Below are positions 51,172 to 60,125 of a stretch of DNA of 64,000 nucleotides, one piece after another. The first letter of the stretch is position 1, and each line of letters starts with the position of its first letter. A model generated the notes under the pieces. It made no database searches. It had not been told where the DNA came from and saw nothing but the letters and a program-made list of their open reading frames with translations. Both the position numbers and the translations under genes were made by a program. The stretch comes from Streptomyces collinus (GTDB lineage Bacteria > Actinomycetota > Actinomycetes > Streptomycetales > Streptomycetaceae): the NCBI RefSeq assembly GCF_031348265.1, contig NZ_CP133771.1:5828001-5892000 (forward strand), written 5' to 3'.

Positions 51172-51300
51172 GGATGGAGCCACCTCCTGGGAGTGTCCCC
51201 GCCGTTTGTTCAGCGTTTCACAAGTTCACAAGTGGGGGGACTCTCAGAGTGGCAGGCAAAGGGAGGGTCAACAAGGGGGCGCTCGGTAACAACGGGGGGC

Positions 51301-52101
51301 TCAGTAGCGCTGGTTCAGATACCCCAGCAGCTCGTCGTGGAGCAGCCCGTTCGACGCTGCCGCGTTGCCGCTGTGGGGGCCCGGGCGGGCGTCGAGGCCG
51401 GTGAAGGTGCCGCCCGCCTCCGTGACGACGATGGCGGTGGCCGCCATGTCCCACAGGGACAGCTCCGGCTCGGCGCACATGTCGATGGCGCCCTCCGCGA
51501 CCATCATGTACGGCCAGAAGTCGCCGTACGCACGGGTGCGCCACACCTCGCGGGTCAGGTCCAGGAAGCCGTCCAGACGGCCCTGCTCCTCCCAGCCGCT
51601 CAGCGAGGAGTACGCGAAGGAGGCGTCGGAGAGCTTGGAGACCTGGGAGACCTGCAGCCGGGAGGCCTTGGTGAGGCTGCGGCCGGAGAACGCGCCGTGG
51701 CCCTGCGCGGCCCACCAGCGGCGGCCGAGGGCGGGAGCGGAGACCACGCCGACGACGGGCTGGAAGCCGCCCTCGCCGGCCTCCATCAGGGAGATGAGCG
51801 TGGCCCAGACGGGCACGCCCCGCACGTAGTTCTTGGTGCCGTCGATCGGGTCGATCACCCAGCGGCGGGGGCCGGTGCCCTCGACGCCGTACTCCTCGCC
51901 GAGGATCGCGTCCCGGGGGCGGGCGCGCCCGAGGTGGCCGCGGATGAGTTCCTCCGCGGCCTTGTCCGCCTCGCTCACCGGGGTCATGTCCGGTTTGGTC
52001 TCCACCTTGAGGTCGAGGGCCTTGAACCGGTCCGTCGTCGCGGCGTCGGCGGCGTCGGCGAGGACGTGGGCGAGACGCAGGTCGTCGAGGTAGTCGGGCA
52101 T
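51301..52101 (-). CDS. hisN: Histidinol-phosphate phosphatase HisN (inositol monophosphatase fold)
   Basis: A 266-residue Mg-dependent phosphatase of the inositol-monophosphatase superfamily, assigned as the HisN that removes phosphate from histidinol phosphate in actinobacteria. The metal ligands lie in GEEYG, WVIDPIDGTKNYVRG and LWDMAA. S. coelicolor HisN at the equivalent locus was shown to have this activity, as I recall. ATG at 52101. Single gene between the CBS protein and the HTH regulator. Confidence 0.88.
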   Translation of the reverse strand: MPDYLDDLRLAHVLADAADAATTDRFKALDLKVETKPDMTPVSEADKAAEELIRGHLGRARPRDAILGEEYGVEGTGPRRWVIDPIDGTKNYVRGVPVWATLISLMEAGEGGFQPVVGVVSAPALGRRWWAAQGHGAFSGRSLTKASRLQVSQVSKLSDASFAYSSLSGWEEQGRLDGFLDLTREVWRTRAYGDFWPYMMVAEGAIDMCAEPELSLWDMAATAIVVTEAGGTFTGLDARPGPHSGNAAASNGLLHDELLGYLNQRY

Positions 52102-52134
52102 GCAACGAACCTATCTGCCGAGGCGCGGGTGGGG

Positions 52135-52920
52135 CTACAGGGGGTTGGCGGGGCCGGGTTTGCCCGGTGCCGTCTTGGGGCCGGCGGGGCCGGGTTCGCC
52201 GGGTGCCGTCTCGGGCTTGCTGTGGAGGATGTCGCGCGCCTGCTCCGCCGCACGGGCGGTGCTCTCGGAGACGAAGTCGAGAAATCGGGCGACGTTCTCC
52301 AGGCGGGCGGCTGCCGGGGAGCCGGGGCCGAGGACCCCGACGCCCTGCCGTGCGATCTCCACGACCTGGGCGATGGACCGGGCGCTGGCCATCATCGACT
52401 GGTACCAGACGTCGTCGTCGACGACATAGCGCTCGCGGCGTCCTTCGTCCGCTTCCCGGCGGACCAGGCCCTGGCTGTCGAGGAACGCGACCGCCTTGGA
52501 CACGGACGCCGGGCTGACCTGGAGTCGCCGGGCGAGTTCGGCCGCGGTGAGGCTGCCCGAGTCGGTCAGGCAGAGGCAGGCCATCACCCGGGACATCATC
52601 TTGGGCATGCCCGACCCCATCAGGACGGTGGTGAAGGTCTCCTCGAACTCGCGTACGGCCTCGGTGTCCCGTCCGTCGGTCTGCGGGGGCGCCTTCGGAT
52701 CCCGGGGTGCGGACTGCCTGCGGCGCTGGGTGCGCTGTTCCGTGGCGCGGTGGGCCAGGTCGGCACGGTAGGCCGTGGGGCCGCCGTTGCGCATGACCTC
52801 GCGCGTGACCGTCGAGGTCGGGCGGTCGAGGCGCCGGGCGATCTCCGCGTAGGCCAGGCCGTCGGCCAGCCCCAGCGCGATCTGCTGGCGTTCCTGCTGA
52901 GTGAGCCTGCCTCCCGGCAT
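52135..52920 (-). CDS. Two-headed HTH regulator (HTH_38-like plus MarR/GbsR-type)
   Basis: A 261-residue regulator. Residues 1-60 resemble the IS30-type helix-turn-helix (TQQERQQIALGLADGLAYAEIARRLDRPTSTV); a second MarR/GbsR-type winged helix follows at about 95-175 (TAAELARRLQVSPASVSKAVAFLDSQGLVRR). The C-tail (PGEPGPAGPKTAPGKPGP) comes from a short DNA duplication. Two DNA-binding modules in one chain suggest long or paired operators. Divergent from the DUF4097/ABC operon, which it likely controls together with itself. Confidence 0.85.
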   Translation of the reverse strand: MPGGRLTQQERQQIALGLADGLAYAEIARRLDRPTSTVTREVMRNGGPTAYRADLAHRATEQRTQRRRQSAPRDPKAPPQTDGRDTEAVREFEETFTTVLMGSGMPKMMSRVMACLCLTDSGSLTAAELARRLQVSPASVSKAVAFLDSQGLVRREADEGRRERYVVDDDVWYQSMMASARSIAQVVEIARQGVGVLGPGSPAAARLENVARFLDFVSESTARAAEQARDILHSKPETAPGEPGPAGPKTAPGKPGPANPL

Positions 52921-52973
52921 TGCAGCCTCCTTCGTGGTGCGTGATGTCCGCAGCCTAGCGTTCACCTTCATGT

Positions 52974-53124
52974 CATTGCAACGGAGGAGGTGGATTGTTG
53001 CGTTAAGTCGCATGGCCATTGCAATGATTTGGCTGCCTTGAACTGCGCATTCGTACGTTGAGTGCAACGAGCTCGTTGCCAGTTGAGTAAATGCAACGTA
53101 GCTTTTCCATCGTTGGAAACAACG
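52974..53124. promoter_or_regulatory. Cluster of TTGCA/GCAAC palindromes between regulator and ABC operon
   Basis: The divergent gap holds CATTGCAAC (52974-52982), the palindrome CATTGCAATG (53017-53026), the perfect 16-bp palindrome GCAACGAGCTCGTTGC (53064-53079), ATGCAAC (about 53091) and CGTTG-GAAA-CAACG (53111-53124). Repeated TTGCA-type half-sites fit binding of the adjoining regulator. Confidence 0.65.
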
Positions 53125-53141
53125 GAGCGAAGGAGAGCACG

Positions 53142-53813
53142 ATGCAGAAGTTCGACAGCCCCGCCCCCGTCTCGGCCGTCCTCGACATCCCCGCCGGGCG
53201 CATCCGGTTCATCGCGGCCGACCGGGCCGACACCACGGTCGAGGTCCTGCCCGCGGACGCCTCGAAGAGCCGCGACGTGAAGGCCGCGGAGCAGACCGAG
53301 GTGGCTTACGGCGACGGGGTCCTGCGGATCGAGTCCCCGGCGGCGAAGAACCGGGTCCTCGGCCACTCCGGCTCCGTCGAGGTGACCGTGCAGCTGCCCG
53401 CCGGCTCCAGCGTCGAGGCCAAGGCGGCCGCCGCCGAACTCCGCGGCGTCGGACGGCTCGGCGACGTCGCCTTCGAGGCGGCGCAGGGCTCGGTCAAGCT
53501 CGACGAGACCGGCGGGGCCCGCCTCACCCTGCTCGCCGGCGACATCTCGGTCGGCCGCCTGGGCGGCCCCGCGCAGATCAGCACCCAGAAGGGTGATCTG
53601 GGCATCGCCGAGGCCGTGGGTGGCGTGGTCGCGCTGCGCACCGAACAGGGCGACATCTCGGTCGGCGCCGCCCGCGGCGTCTCAGCCTCCCTGGACGCCG
53701 GCACCGGCTACGGCCGGATCCACAACAGCCTCATGAACGCCGACGGCGCCGCCGCCGGGCTGACCATCCTCGCGACCACCGCCTACGGCGACATCACCGC
53801 CCGCAGCCTGTAG
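53142..53813 (+). CDS. DUF4097-family beta-helix-like protein
   Basis: A 223-residue protein of repeated short beta strands (VSAVLDIPAGRIRFIAADRADTTV, GDISVGRL, GDLGIAEA, GDISVGAA, GDITARSL), matching the DUF4097 (adhesin-like) family; it lacks a signal peptide. ATG 53142 has a GAAGGAGAG site. It is first in an operon with a DrrAB-type transporter and may be a sensor or accessory part for it; its biochemical role is unknown. Confidence 0.85.
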   Translation: MQKFDSPAPVSAVLDIPAGRIRFIAADRADTTVEVLPADASKSRDVKAAEQTEVAYGDGVLRIESPAAKNRVLGHSGSVEVTVQLPAGSSVEAKAAAAELRGVGRLGDVAFEAAQGSVKLDETGGARLTLLAGDISVGRLGGPAQISTQKGDLGIAEAVGGVVALRTEQGDISVGAARGVSASLDAGTGYGRIHNSLMNADGAAAGLTILATTAYGDITARSL

Positions 53814-53842
53814 AAATCCCGGCCTCTTCGAAGGAGCACCCC

Positions 53843-54799
53843 ATGACCGACCTGGCCATCGCGGCGCACGGGCTGCGCAAGAGCTACGGCGACAAGACCG
53901 TCCTCGACGGGGTCGACCTGGCCGTCCCGGAAGGAACGATCTTCTCCCTGCTCGGTCCGAACGGCGCCGGCAAGACCACCGCCGTCAAGATCCTCTCCAC
54001 CCTGATCACCGCCGATGCCGGCACGCTGCGGGTCGGCGGACACGACCTCACCACCGACCCGCAGGCCGTGCGCGCCGCGATCGGCGTCACCGGTCAGTTC
54101 TCCGCCGTCGACGGTCTGATCACCGGCGAGGAGAACATGCTCCTCATGGCGGACCTGCACCACCTGCCCCGACGCGAGGGGCGCCGCGTCGCCGCCGGAC
54201 TGCTGGAGCGTTTCGACCTCACCGACGCCGCGAGGAAGCCCGCTTCCACCTACTCCGGCGGCATGAAGCGCCGCCTCGACATCGCCATGACCCTGGTCGG
54301 CGACCCGAGGATCATCTTCCTCGACGAACCCACCACCGGCCTCGACCCCCGTGCCCGCCACAACATGTGGCAGATCATCAGGGAACTCGTCACCGGCGGC
54401 GTCACCGTCTTCCTCACCACCCAGTACCTGGAGGAAGCCGACGAACTCGCCGACCGTATCGCCGTGCTCCACGACGGCACCATCGCCGCCGAAGGCAGCG
54501 CCGACGAACTGAAGCGGCTCATCCCCGGCGGCCACGTCCGGCTCCGCTTCACCGCCCCGGCCGCCTACCGGCACGCCGCCGCCACCCTGCGCGGGGTCAC
54601 CCCGGACGACGAGGCCCTCGCCCTGCGGATCCCCAGCGACGGCAGCCAGCGCGAACTGCGTTCCATCCTCGACCGGCTCGACGCCGCCGGCATCGAAGCC
54701 GACGAACTGACCGTCCACACGCCCGACCTCGACGACGTGTTCTTCGCCCTCACCGGCCCGGCCAACGTCCCCAACCAGCCCAAGGAGACCACCCGATGA
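53843..54799 (+). CDS. ABC transporter ATP-binding protein (DrrA type)
   Basis: A 318-residue ATPase of the daunorubicin-resistance/NatA-like export family. Walker A GPNGAGKTTAVKIL, signature YSGGMKRRLDIAM, Walker B IIFLDEPTTGLDP, and the DrrA-type C-terminal domain after residue 215. Its stop overlaps the permease start (ATGA). With the permease it should export an unknown, probably hydrophobic, substrate; drug export is a family-based guess. Confidence 0.93.
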   Translation: MTDLAIAAHGLRKSYGDKTVLDGVDLAVPEGTIFSLLGPNGAGKTTAVKILSTLITADAGTLRVGGHDLTTDPQAVRAAIGVTGQFSAVDGLITGEENMLLMADLHHLPRREGRRVAAGLLERFDLTDAARKPASTYSGGMKRRLDIAMTLVGDPRIIFLDEPTTGLDPRARHNMWQIIRELVTGGVTVFLTTQYLEEADELADRIAVLHDGTIAAEGSADELKRLIPGGHVRLRFTAPAAYRHAAATLRGVTPDDEALALRIPSDGSQRELRSILDRLDAAGIEADELTVHTPDLDDVFFALTGPANVPNQPKETTR

Positions 54800-55587
54800 G
54801 CGCCCTCGGCCTCGCCCTCCGCGACTCCTCCACCATGCTGCGCCGCAACCTCCTGCACGCCCGGCGCTACCCGTCCCTTACCCTGAACCTGCTGCTGACC
54901 CCGATCATGCTGTTGCTGCTCTTCGTCTACATCTTCGGCGACACCATGAGCGCCGGCATCGGGGGCGGCGGCCCGGACCGGTCCGCGTACATCGCCTTCG
55001 TCGTGCCGGGCCTGCTGCTGATGACCATCGGCAGCACCACGATCGGCACCGCGGTCTCCGTCTCCAACGACATGACCGAGGGCATCATCGCCCGCTTCCG
55101 CACCATGGCGATCCACCGCGGGTCGGTGCTCATCGGGCACGTCATCGGCAGCGTGCTGCAGGCGGTCGCCAGCGTGGTGCTCGTCGGCGCCGTCGGCGTG
55201 GCCATCGGCTTCCGCTCCTCCGGCGCCGGCGTCCTGGAGTGGCTCGCGGCCTTCGGACTGCTCGTGCTCTTCGCCACCGCCCTCACCTGGATCGCGGTCG
55301 GCATGGGCCTGGTCAGTCCGAACGCGGAGGCCGCCGGCAACAACGCGATGCCCCTGATCCTGCTGCCCCTGCTGTCCAGCACCTTCGTCCCGCTCGACGC
55401 GATGCCGGGCTGGTTCCGGCCGATCGCCGAGTACCAGCCGTTCACTCCGGCCATCGAGACCCTGCGCGGGCTGCTCCTCGGGACCGAGATCGGCCACAAC
55501 GGCTGGCTCGCCCTCGCCTGGTGCCTCGGCCTCGCGGTGCTCGGCTACTTCTGGTCGACCTCGAAGTTCAACGGCGACCCGAGGTAA
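54796..55587 (+). CDS. ABC transporter permease (DrrB type)
   Basis: A 263-residue ABC-2 permease with six hydrophobic segments (first LNLLLTPIMLLLLFVYIFG, last NGWLALAWCLGLAVLGYFWS) and the family phrase FVVPGLLLMTIG. The C-terminal SKFNGDP ends the chain. ATG at 54796 overlaps the ATPase stop; the two make a full exporter as two half-units. Confidence 0.92.
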   Translation: MSALGLALRDSSTMLRRNLLHARRYPSLTLNLLLTPIMLLLLFVYIFGDTMSAGIGGGGPDRSAYIAFVVPGLLLMTIGSTTIGTAVSVSNDMTEGIIARFRTMAIHRGSVLIGHVIGSVLQAVASVVLVGAVGVAIGFRSSGAGVLEWLAAFGLLVLFATALTWIAVGMGLVSPNAEAAGNNAMPLILLPLLSSTFVPLDAMPGWFRPIAEYQPFTPAIETLRGLLLGTEIGHNGWLALAWCLGLAVLGYFWSTSKFNGDPR

Positions 55588-55631
55588 CCGCCGTGGCCAC
55601 GCGGGCCACCTCCCGCCAACGTCCCACCCCA

Positions 55632-55670
55632 GGGCGGCGTACACCGGCATCCCGCCGGAGTGCGCCGCCC
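55632..55670 (+). terminator. Hairpin after the ABC operon
   Basis: GGGCGGCG (55632-55639) pairs with CGCCGCCC (55663-55670), and inside it CCGGC pairs with GCCGG. No T-run. Confidence 0.55.
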
Positions 55671-55759
55671 GTTCGTCTGCCCGGGGGCGAGCCCTCGGCA
55701 CCGGGCCGACGCACCGCGCGGCAAGGCCGAAACGCGCCCCCGCGCGCACTCGCGAACCC

Positions 55760-55784
55760 TTGACAGTGCTTCCATGCGCGTCAA
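55760..55784 (+). promoter_or_regulatory. Consensus -35 and inverted repeat before the TetR gene
   Basis: A perfect TTGACA (55760-55765) opens an inverted repeat TTGAC-N15-GTCAA (55760-55784), 40 nt before the TetR start. A plausible autoregulatory operator overlapping the promoter; the -10 (AAACCT, about 55783) is weak. Confidence 0.45.
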
Positions 55785-55823
55785 ACCTGGGCGCAGAGCC
55801 GCTCGCCCCAAGGGGAGGCGAAG

Positions 55824-56429
55824 ATGCCTGCAGCGCGGGAATCCTTACTGGACGCCGCCTACACGGCGCTGGTGCGCCGGCCGTGGTCCGCCGTGAGGAT
55901 GGTGGACGTGGCCGCGGCAGCCGGGGTGTCCCGCCAGACGCTGTACAACGAGTTCGGCAGCAAGGACGGTCTGGCCAGGGCACTCGTGAGGCGGGAGGCC
56001 GACGGATATCTCGCCGGGGTGGACCGCGCTCTCGCCGGGTACAGCGAGCCCCGCGACCGGCTCACCGCCACCGCCGAGTGGACCGCCTCGGCGGCCCGGG
56101 ACAACATCCTCGTCCGCGCCATGCTCACCGGCTGCTGGAGTGAGCGGCTGCCCGCCCCCGCCCTGGCGGCCGTGCCGTCCGCCTCCGCCGTACCGGCCCA
56201 GCGCCGCGCCGACGGGCCGCTGCCCTCACCCGGCGACTTCGTCGCCCTCGTCCGCGACCGGGCCGTCGCCTTCCTGGCCGGCCCCGGCACCCCCAAGTCC
56301 GACACCGCCGACCTGGCCCGCTCCTGCGAACTCGCCGTCCGGCTCGCCCTGTCGTGTGTGGCCGCGCCACCCGGTGAGGGCGGCGTCGCCGGCCTGGTCC
56401 GCAGCGTCCTTCAGCGGCAGGCGGGCTGA
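55824..56429 (+). CDS. TetR-family regulator
   Basis: A 201-residue regulator with an N-terminal HTH (ESLLDAAYTALV...MVDVAAAAGVSRQTLYNEFGSKDGLARALV) and an all-helical ligand domain. ATG 55824 follows GGGGAGG. It is convergent with the small multidrug exporter gene, the pairing expected for a repressor that responds to the exporter's substrate. Confidence 0.92.
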   Translation: MPAARESLLDAAYTALVRRPWSAVRMVDVAAAAGVSRQTLYNEFGSKDGLARALVRREADGYLAGVDRALAGYSEPRDRLTATAEWTASAARDNILVRAMLTGCWSERLPAPALAAVPSASAVPAQRRADGPLPSPGDFVALVRDRAVAFLAGPGTPKSDTADLARSCELAVRLALSCVAAPPGEGGVAGLVRSVLQRQAG

Positions 56430-56436
56430 CAGGACG

Positions 56437-56760
56437 TCAGTGCGCCGACCCCGACAACTGCAACCCGACCACGCCGATGATGACGAGACTGATCGACACG
56501 ATCTTCAGCGTCGACACCAGGTCCCCCAGGAACACCATGCCGTAGATCGCCGTCCCCGCCGCACCGATGCCCGTCCACACCGCGTACGCGGGACCCACGT
56601 CGAGTTTTCTCAGCGCCAGGGTCAGCAGGCCGAAGCTGCCGAGGGCGAAGATGCAGAACGCGACCGTCGGCCAGAGCCGGGTGAAGCCGTGGGACAGCTT
56701 CAGACACACCGCGAAGCCGGTCTCGAGCAATCCGGCCACGATGACCAGCAGCCACGCCAT
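56437..56760 (-). CDS. sugE: SugE/Gdx-type small multidrug-resistance exporter
   Basis: A 107-residue four-helix protein. The key Glu in LLETGFAV, KLSHGFTR and AVWTGIGAAGTA are diagnostic of the SugE/Gdx branch, which exports guanidinium or quaternary ammonium ions as dual-topology dimers. The start follows a GGGAGGACG site. Its stop lies eight nt from the convergent TetR stop. A TetR-like palindrome precedes it. Confidence 0.92.
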   Translation of the reverse strand: MAWLLVIVAGLLETGFAVCLKLSHGFTRLWPTVAFCIFALGSFGLLTLALRKLDVGPAYAVWTGIGAAGTAIYGMVFLGDLVSTLKIVSISLVIIGVVGLQLSGSAH

Positions 56761-56788
56761 GAGTCGTCCTCCCGTATCCCACGTTCAG

Positions 56789-56802
56789 TGACCGCTCAGT
56801 CA
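56789..56802. promoter_or_regulatory. TetR-like operator before the SugE gene
   Basis: TGACCGCTCAGTCA, a TGAC-N6-GTCA dyad, lies about 30 nt before the exporter start on its transcribed side, typical of TetR-family control of small exporters. Confidence 0.55.
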
Positions 56803-56898
56803 GTTTCGTCGCGCTCGTCAGGCTTTGGTCAGGATTGCATCCGGCTTGGGTGCGATTATGCACTTACCGCCAGCACACCGGCACAAACAACGCGGAGG

Positions 56899-57909
56899 TC
56901 AGTCGCCTTCCTTGCGTTCACGCGTGGCCAGCAGCCGGCGCAGCGAGTACAGCCGCGCGGGATCCGCGTGCCCCTCGGCCACCCAGGCGTCCAGCGCACA
57001 GTCCGGCTCGTCGTGACTGCACGCGCGCGGGCAGCCCTCGGTGCCCGGCTCCAGATCCGGGAAGGCATGGATGACCTGGGACGGGTCCACGTGGTGCAGC
57101 CCGAAGGACCGCAGGCCCGGGGTGTCGATCACCCAGCCGTCGCTGCCCGAGAGCGGCAGTGCCAGCGCCGACGTGGTGGTGTGCCGGCCGCGGCCCGTCA
57201 CCGCGTTCACATGCCCGGTCGTACGCCGCTGCTCCTCCGGCACCAGCGAGTTGACCAGAGTCGTCTTGCCGACGCCGGAGTGGCCGACGAACGCGGTGAT
57301 CTTGCCGTCGAGCTGCTCGCGCACGCGCGCGACGGCGGAGCCGTTCTGCAGTTCCTCGCGGCTGGTCACGACATAGGGGATGTCGAGGTGGCCGTACAGC
57401 TCCAGCAGCTCGTCGGGCGGGGCGAGGTCCGACTTGGTCAGGACCAGCAGCGGCTCCAGGCCGCCGGCGTAGGCCGCGACCAGGCAGCGGTCGATCAGGC
57501 GGGGGCGGGGCTCCGGGTCGGCCAGCGCGGTGACGACGGCCAGCTGGTCGGCGTTGGCGACGACCACCCGCTCGAACGGATCGTCGTCGTCCGCCGTGCG
57601 GCGCAGGACGGAGGTGCGCTCCTCGATGCGCACGATCCTCGCGAGTGAGTCCTTCTTGCCCGTCAGGTCGCCCACGATGGCGACTCGGTCGCCGACGACC
57701 GCGGCCTTGCGGCCCAGCTCGCGGGCCTTCATCGCCATGACCACACGGTCCTCGACCAGGCAGGTCAGGCGGCCCCGGTCGACGGTGAGGACCAGGCCCT
57801 CGGTGGCGTCCTCGTGCTTGGGGCGGATGTTCGTCCGGGGCCGGGTGTTCCGGCGGCCCGGACGGGTGCGGATGTCGTCCTCGTCGGTGTGCTTGCCGTA
57901 GCGGCGCAT
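56899..57909 (-). CDS. rsgA: Ribosome small-subunit GTPase RsgA
   Basis: A 336-residue circularly permuted GTPase that checks 30S maturation. The N-terminal OB fold precedes the permuted motifs LTKSDL (G4), TSREE (G5), GHSGVGKTTLVNSL (G1), and DTPG in VIDTPGLRSFG (G3), with the C-terminal zinc site CPRACSHDEPDC. ATG 57909 gives MRRYGKH; the longer frame overlaps aroA. Its start lies 18 nt after the aroA stop, so aroA-rsgA form an operon. Confidence 0.95.
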   Translation of the reverse strand: MRRYGKHTDEDDIRTRPGRRNTRPRTNIRPKHEDATEGLVLTVDRGRLTCLVEDRVVMAMKARELGRKAAVVGDRVAIVGDLTGKKDSLARIVRIEERTSVLRRTADDDDPFERVVVANADQLAVVTALADPEPRPRLIDRCLVAAYAGGLEPLLVLTKSDLAPPDELLELYGHLDIPYVVTSREELQNGSAVARVREQLDGKITAFVGHSGVGKTTLVNSLVPEEQRRTTGHVNAVTGRGRHTTTSALALPLSGSDGWVIDTPGLRSFGLHHVDPSQVIHAFPDLEPGTEGCPRACSHDEPDCALDAWVAEGHADPARLYSLRRLLATRERKEGD

Positions 57910-57926
57910 GACGTGATCCCTGCGTC

Positions 57927-59243
57927 CTACGCCCCGAGCATCCCGGTCCACAGATCGGGGAAGTCGGGCAGGGTCTTGGCCGTCGTCGCCACGTTCTCGA
58001 TCTGCACGCCCTCCACCGCGAGGCCGATGATCGCGCCGGCCGTGGCCATGCGGTGGTCGTCGTAGGTGTGGAAGATCCCGCCGTGCAGCCGGCGCGGGCG
58101 GATGTGCAGACCGTCGGCGGTCTCCGTGACGTCGCCGCCGAGTTCGTTGATCTCCTTGGTGAGCGCGGCCAGCCGGTCCGTCTCGTGCAGCCGCAGGTGG
58201 GCCACTCCGCGCAGGGTCGACGGGGAGTCCGCGAGGGCCGCGACCGCCGCGATGCCCGGCGTCAGCTCACCGACCTCGCCCAGGTCGACGTCGATGCCGT
58301 GCACCGAGCCGGAGCCGGTGAACACCAGCCCGTACTCGGTCAGTTCGCAGGAGCCGCCCATCTCGGTGAAGATCTCGCGCAGCCGGTCACCGGGCTGCGT
58401 GGTGCGCGAGGGCCAGTCCGGGACGACGACCTTGCCGCCGGTCACCAGCGCCGCCGCCAGGAAGGGCTGGGCGTTCGACAGGTCCGGCTCGATGACCAGG
58501 TCCCGGCCGAGCAGGGCGCCCGGCGAGACCCGCCAGACGTTCGGCTCGCCGCCCGACTCGGGCGTGTCCACCTGGGCGCCGACCGCGCGCAGCATGTCGA
58601 CGGTCATGCGGATGTGCGGCATGGAGGGCAGCGTGGCGCCGGTGTGACGGACCTCGACGCCCTGGTTGAAGCGCGGCCCGGAGAGCAGCAGGGCGCTCAC
58701 GAACTGCGACGAGGAGGAGGCGTCGATGGCGACCGTGCCGCCGTCCAGGGCGCCGCTGCCGTGCACGGTCATGGGCAGCGCGCCGCGGCCGTCGTCGTCG
58801 ATCCGGGCGCCGAGCTGCCGCAGCGCGTCGATGACGCCGTTCAGCGGACGCTCGTAGGAACGGGGGTCGCCGTCGAACCGGACGGAGCCGTCGGCGAGCG
58901 CGGCGACCGGCGGCAGGAACCGCATCACCGTGCCGGCGTTGCCGACGTCGACCGTGGCCGGGCCGCGCAGGCCGGTGGGGAGCACACGCCAGGCCTCGCC
59001 GGTGCCGTCGGGGCCCACGCCCTCCTCGATCTCGATGCCCATGGCGCGCAGCGCGCCGGCCATCAGCAGGGTGTCGCGGGAGCGCAGGGGGCGGCGCAGC
59101 CAGCCGGGCTCGGAGGCGAGGGAGGCGAGGACCAGGGCACGGTTGGTGACCGACTTGGACCCGGGCACGTGGACCGTCGCGTCGACGGCTCCGCTCGCGT
59201 GCGGGGCGGGCCAGAGGGCGGTGTCTGGGGTGTTCGGGGCCAT
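57927..59243 (-). CDS. aroA: 3-phosphoshikimate 1-carboxyvinyltransferase (EPSP synthase)
   Basis: A 438-residue EPSP synthase for aromatic amino-acid synthesis. The conserved blocks VPGSKSVTNRAL, VGNAGTVMRFL, SSSQFVSALLLSG and LHETDRLAAL are intact. The ATG stands eight nt after TATAAA with no ribosome site, a leaderless layout. Followed by rsgA on the same strand. Confidence 0.96.
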   Translation of the reverse strand: MAPNTPDTALWPAPHASGAVDATVHVPGSKSVTNRALVLASLASEPGWLRRPLRSRDTLLMAGALRAMGIEIEEGVGPDGTGEAWRVLPTGLRGPATVDVGNAGTVMRFLPPVAALADGSVRFDGDPRSYERPLNGVIDALRQLGARIDDDGRGALPMTVHGSGALDGGTVAIDASSSSQFVSALLLSGPRFNQGVEVRHTGATLPSMPHIRMTVDMLRAVGAQVDTPESGGEPNVWRVSPGALLGRDLVIEPDLSNAQPFLAAALVTGGKVVVPDWPSRTTQPGDRLREIFTEMGGSCELTEYGLVFTGSGSVHGIDVDLGEVGELTPGIAAVAALADSPSTLRGVAHLRLHETDRLAALTKEINELGGDVTETADGLHIRPRRLHGGIFHTYDDHRMATAGAIIGLAVEGVQIENVATTAKTLPDFPDLWTGMLGA

Positions 59244-59352
59244 GGCCCCACTTTATAAGCAGGCCGTCGTCGGAGTGCGGCGCCGTGGGGCCGGTCGCAC
59301 CCGCGTGGTGGAGCCGCCCGACGGGCAGGCCCGCGCCTCCTCGGGGCGGCCG

Positions 59353-60075
59353 TCACATCTCCAGCAACCAGCGTCCCCCACCGATCAGCGAGCACAGCGA
59401 CACGGCGTGGAACAGGAAGAACCAGAGGCCCGCCGGCACGTGCGTCAGCCGCGACAGCTGGTCGGCGTCCGAGTCCCCGGCCCCGCCCCGGGCCCGCTTC
59501 GCCTGGAGTTCGAAGGCCGGGCGGACTCCGCCGATCAGCAGGAACCACACCACCGCGTACGCGAACGCCGCCTGGACCTGGGGCCCTGCCAGCCAGGAGA
59601 CCAGCACGAACAGGCCGCCGGTGACGATCATGGTCAGGGCGCCGTAGGCGTTGCGGATCATCACGAGCATGGTGAGGAGCAGGGCCGTGGCCAGCCACAG
59701 CAGGAGCGTGATCCGGCCGGAGCCCAGCAGGGACGCCCCGCCGAGGCCCAGCAGGGGCGGGGCCGTGTAACCCGCGGCCGCGGTGAGGATCATGCCGATG
59801 CCGTGCGGCTTGCCGCGGCTGACGGTCAGGCCGCTGGTGTCCGAGTGCAGGCGTATGCCCGTGAGGGTGCGGCCGGTGAGCAGGGCCACGAGCCCGTGGC
59901 CGCCCTCGTGGGCGATGGTGATCGCGTTGCGGGAGATGCGCCACAGGCCGTGCGGGATCACCACGGCGAGCGCGGCGCCCAGGGTCGCGATCACCACCCA
60001 CAGGTCGGGGTCGGGCTGCGTGCCGGACACCTCGTCCCAGAGGGAGGCGAGCGAGGCGGTTGCGGTGCTGTCCAT
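59353..60075 (-). CDS. M50-family membrane metallopeptidase
   Basis: A 240-residue membrane protein with HEGGHGLVALLTG (HExxH) in an early helix and several further hydrophobic segments, matching the M50B-type actinobacterial subgroup. Such enzymes can cleave substrates within the membrane. ATG at 60075 gives MDSTATAS; a start 16 codons earlier overlaps the divergent promoter area. Confidence 0.85.
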   Translation of the reverse strand: MDSTATASLASLWDEVSGTQPDPDLWVVIATLGAALAVVIPHGLWRISRNAITIAHEGGHGLVALLTGRTLTGIRLHSDTSGLTVSRGKPHGIGMILTAAAGYTAPPLLGLGGASLLGSGRITLLLWLATALLLTMLVMIRNAYGALTMIVTGGLFVLVSWLAGPQVQAAFAYAVVWFLLIGGVRPAFELQAKRARGGAGDSDADQLSRLTHVPAGLWFFLFHAVSLCSLIGGGRWLLEM

Positions 60076-60125
60076 GTGAGGCGTTGGCTCCCTGTGGGCG
60101 GATGGAATCTGGCAGTGTGGCACGT

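Noticed and set aside
56761..56898. A guanidine riboswitch before the SugE gene
   Set aside because: The 138-nt gap shows none of the conserved ykkC-type sequence blocks; a TetR-type dyad explains control better.
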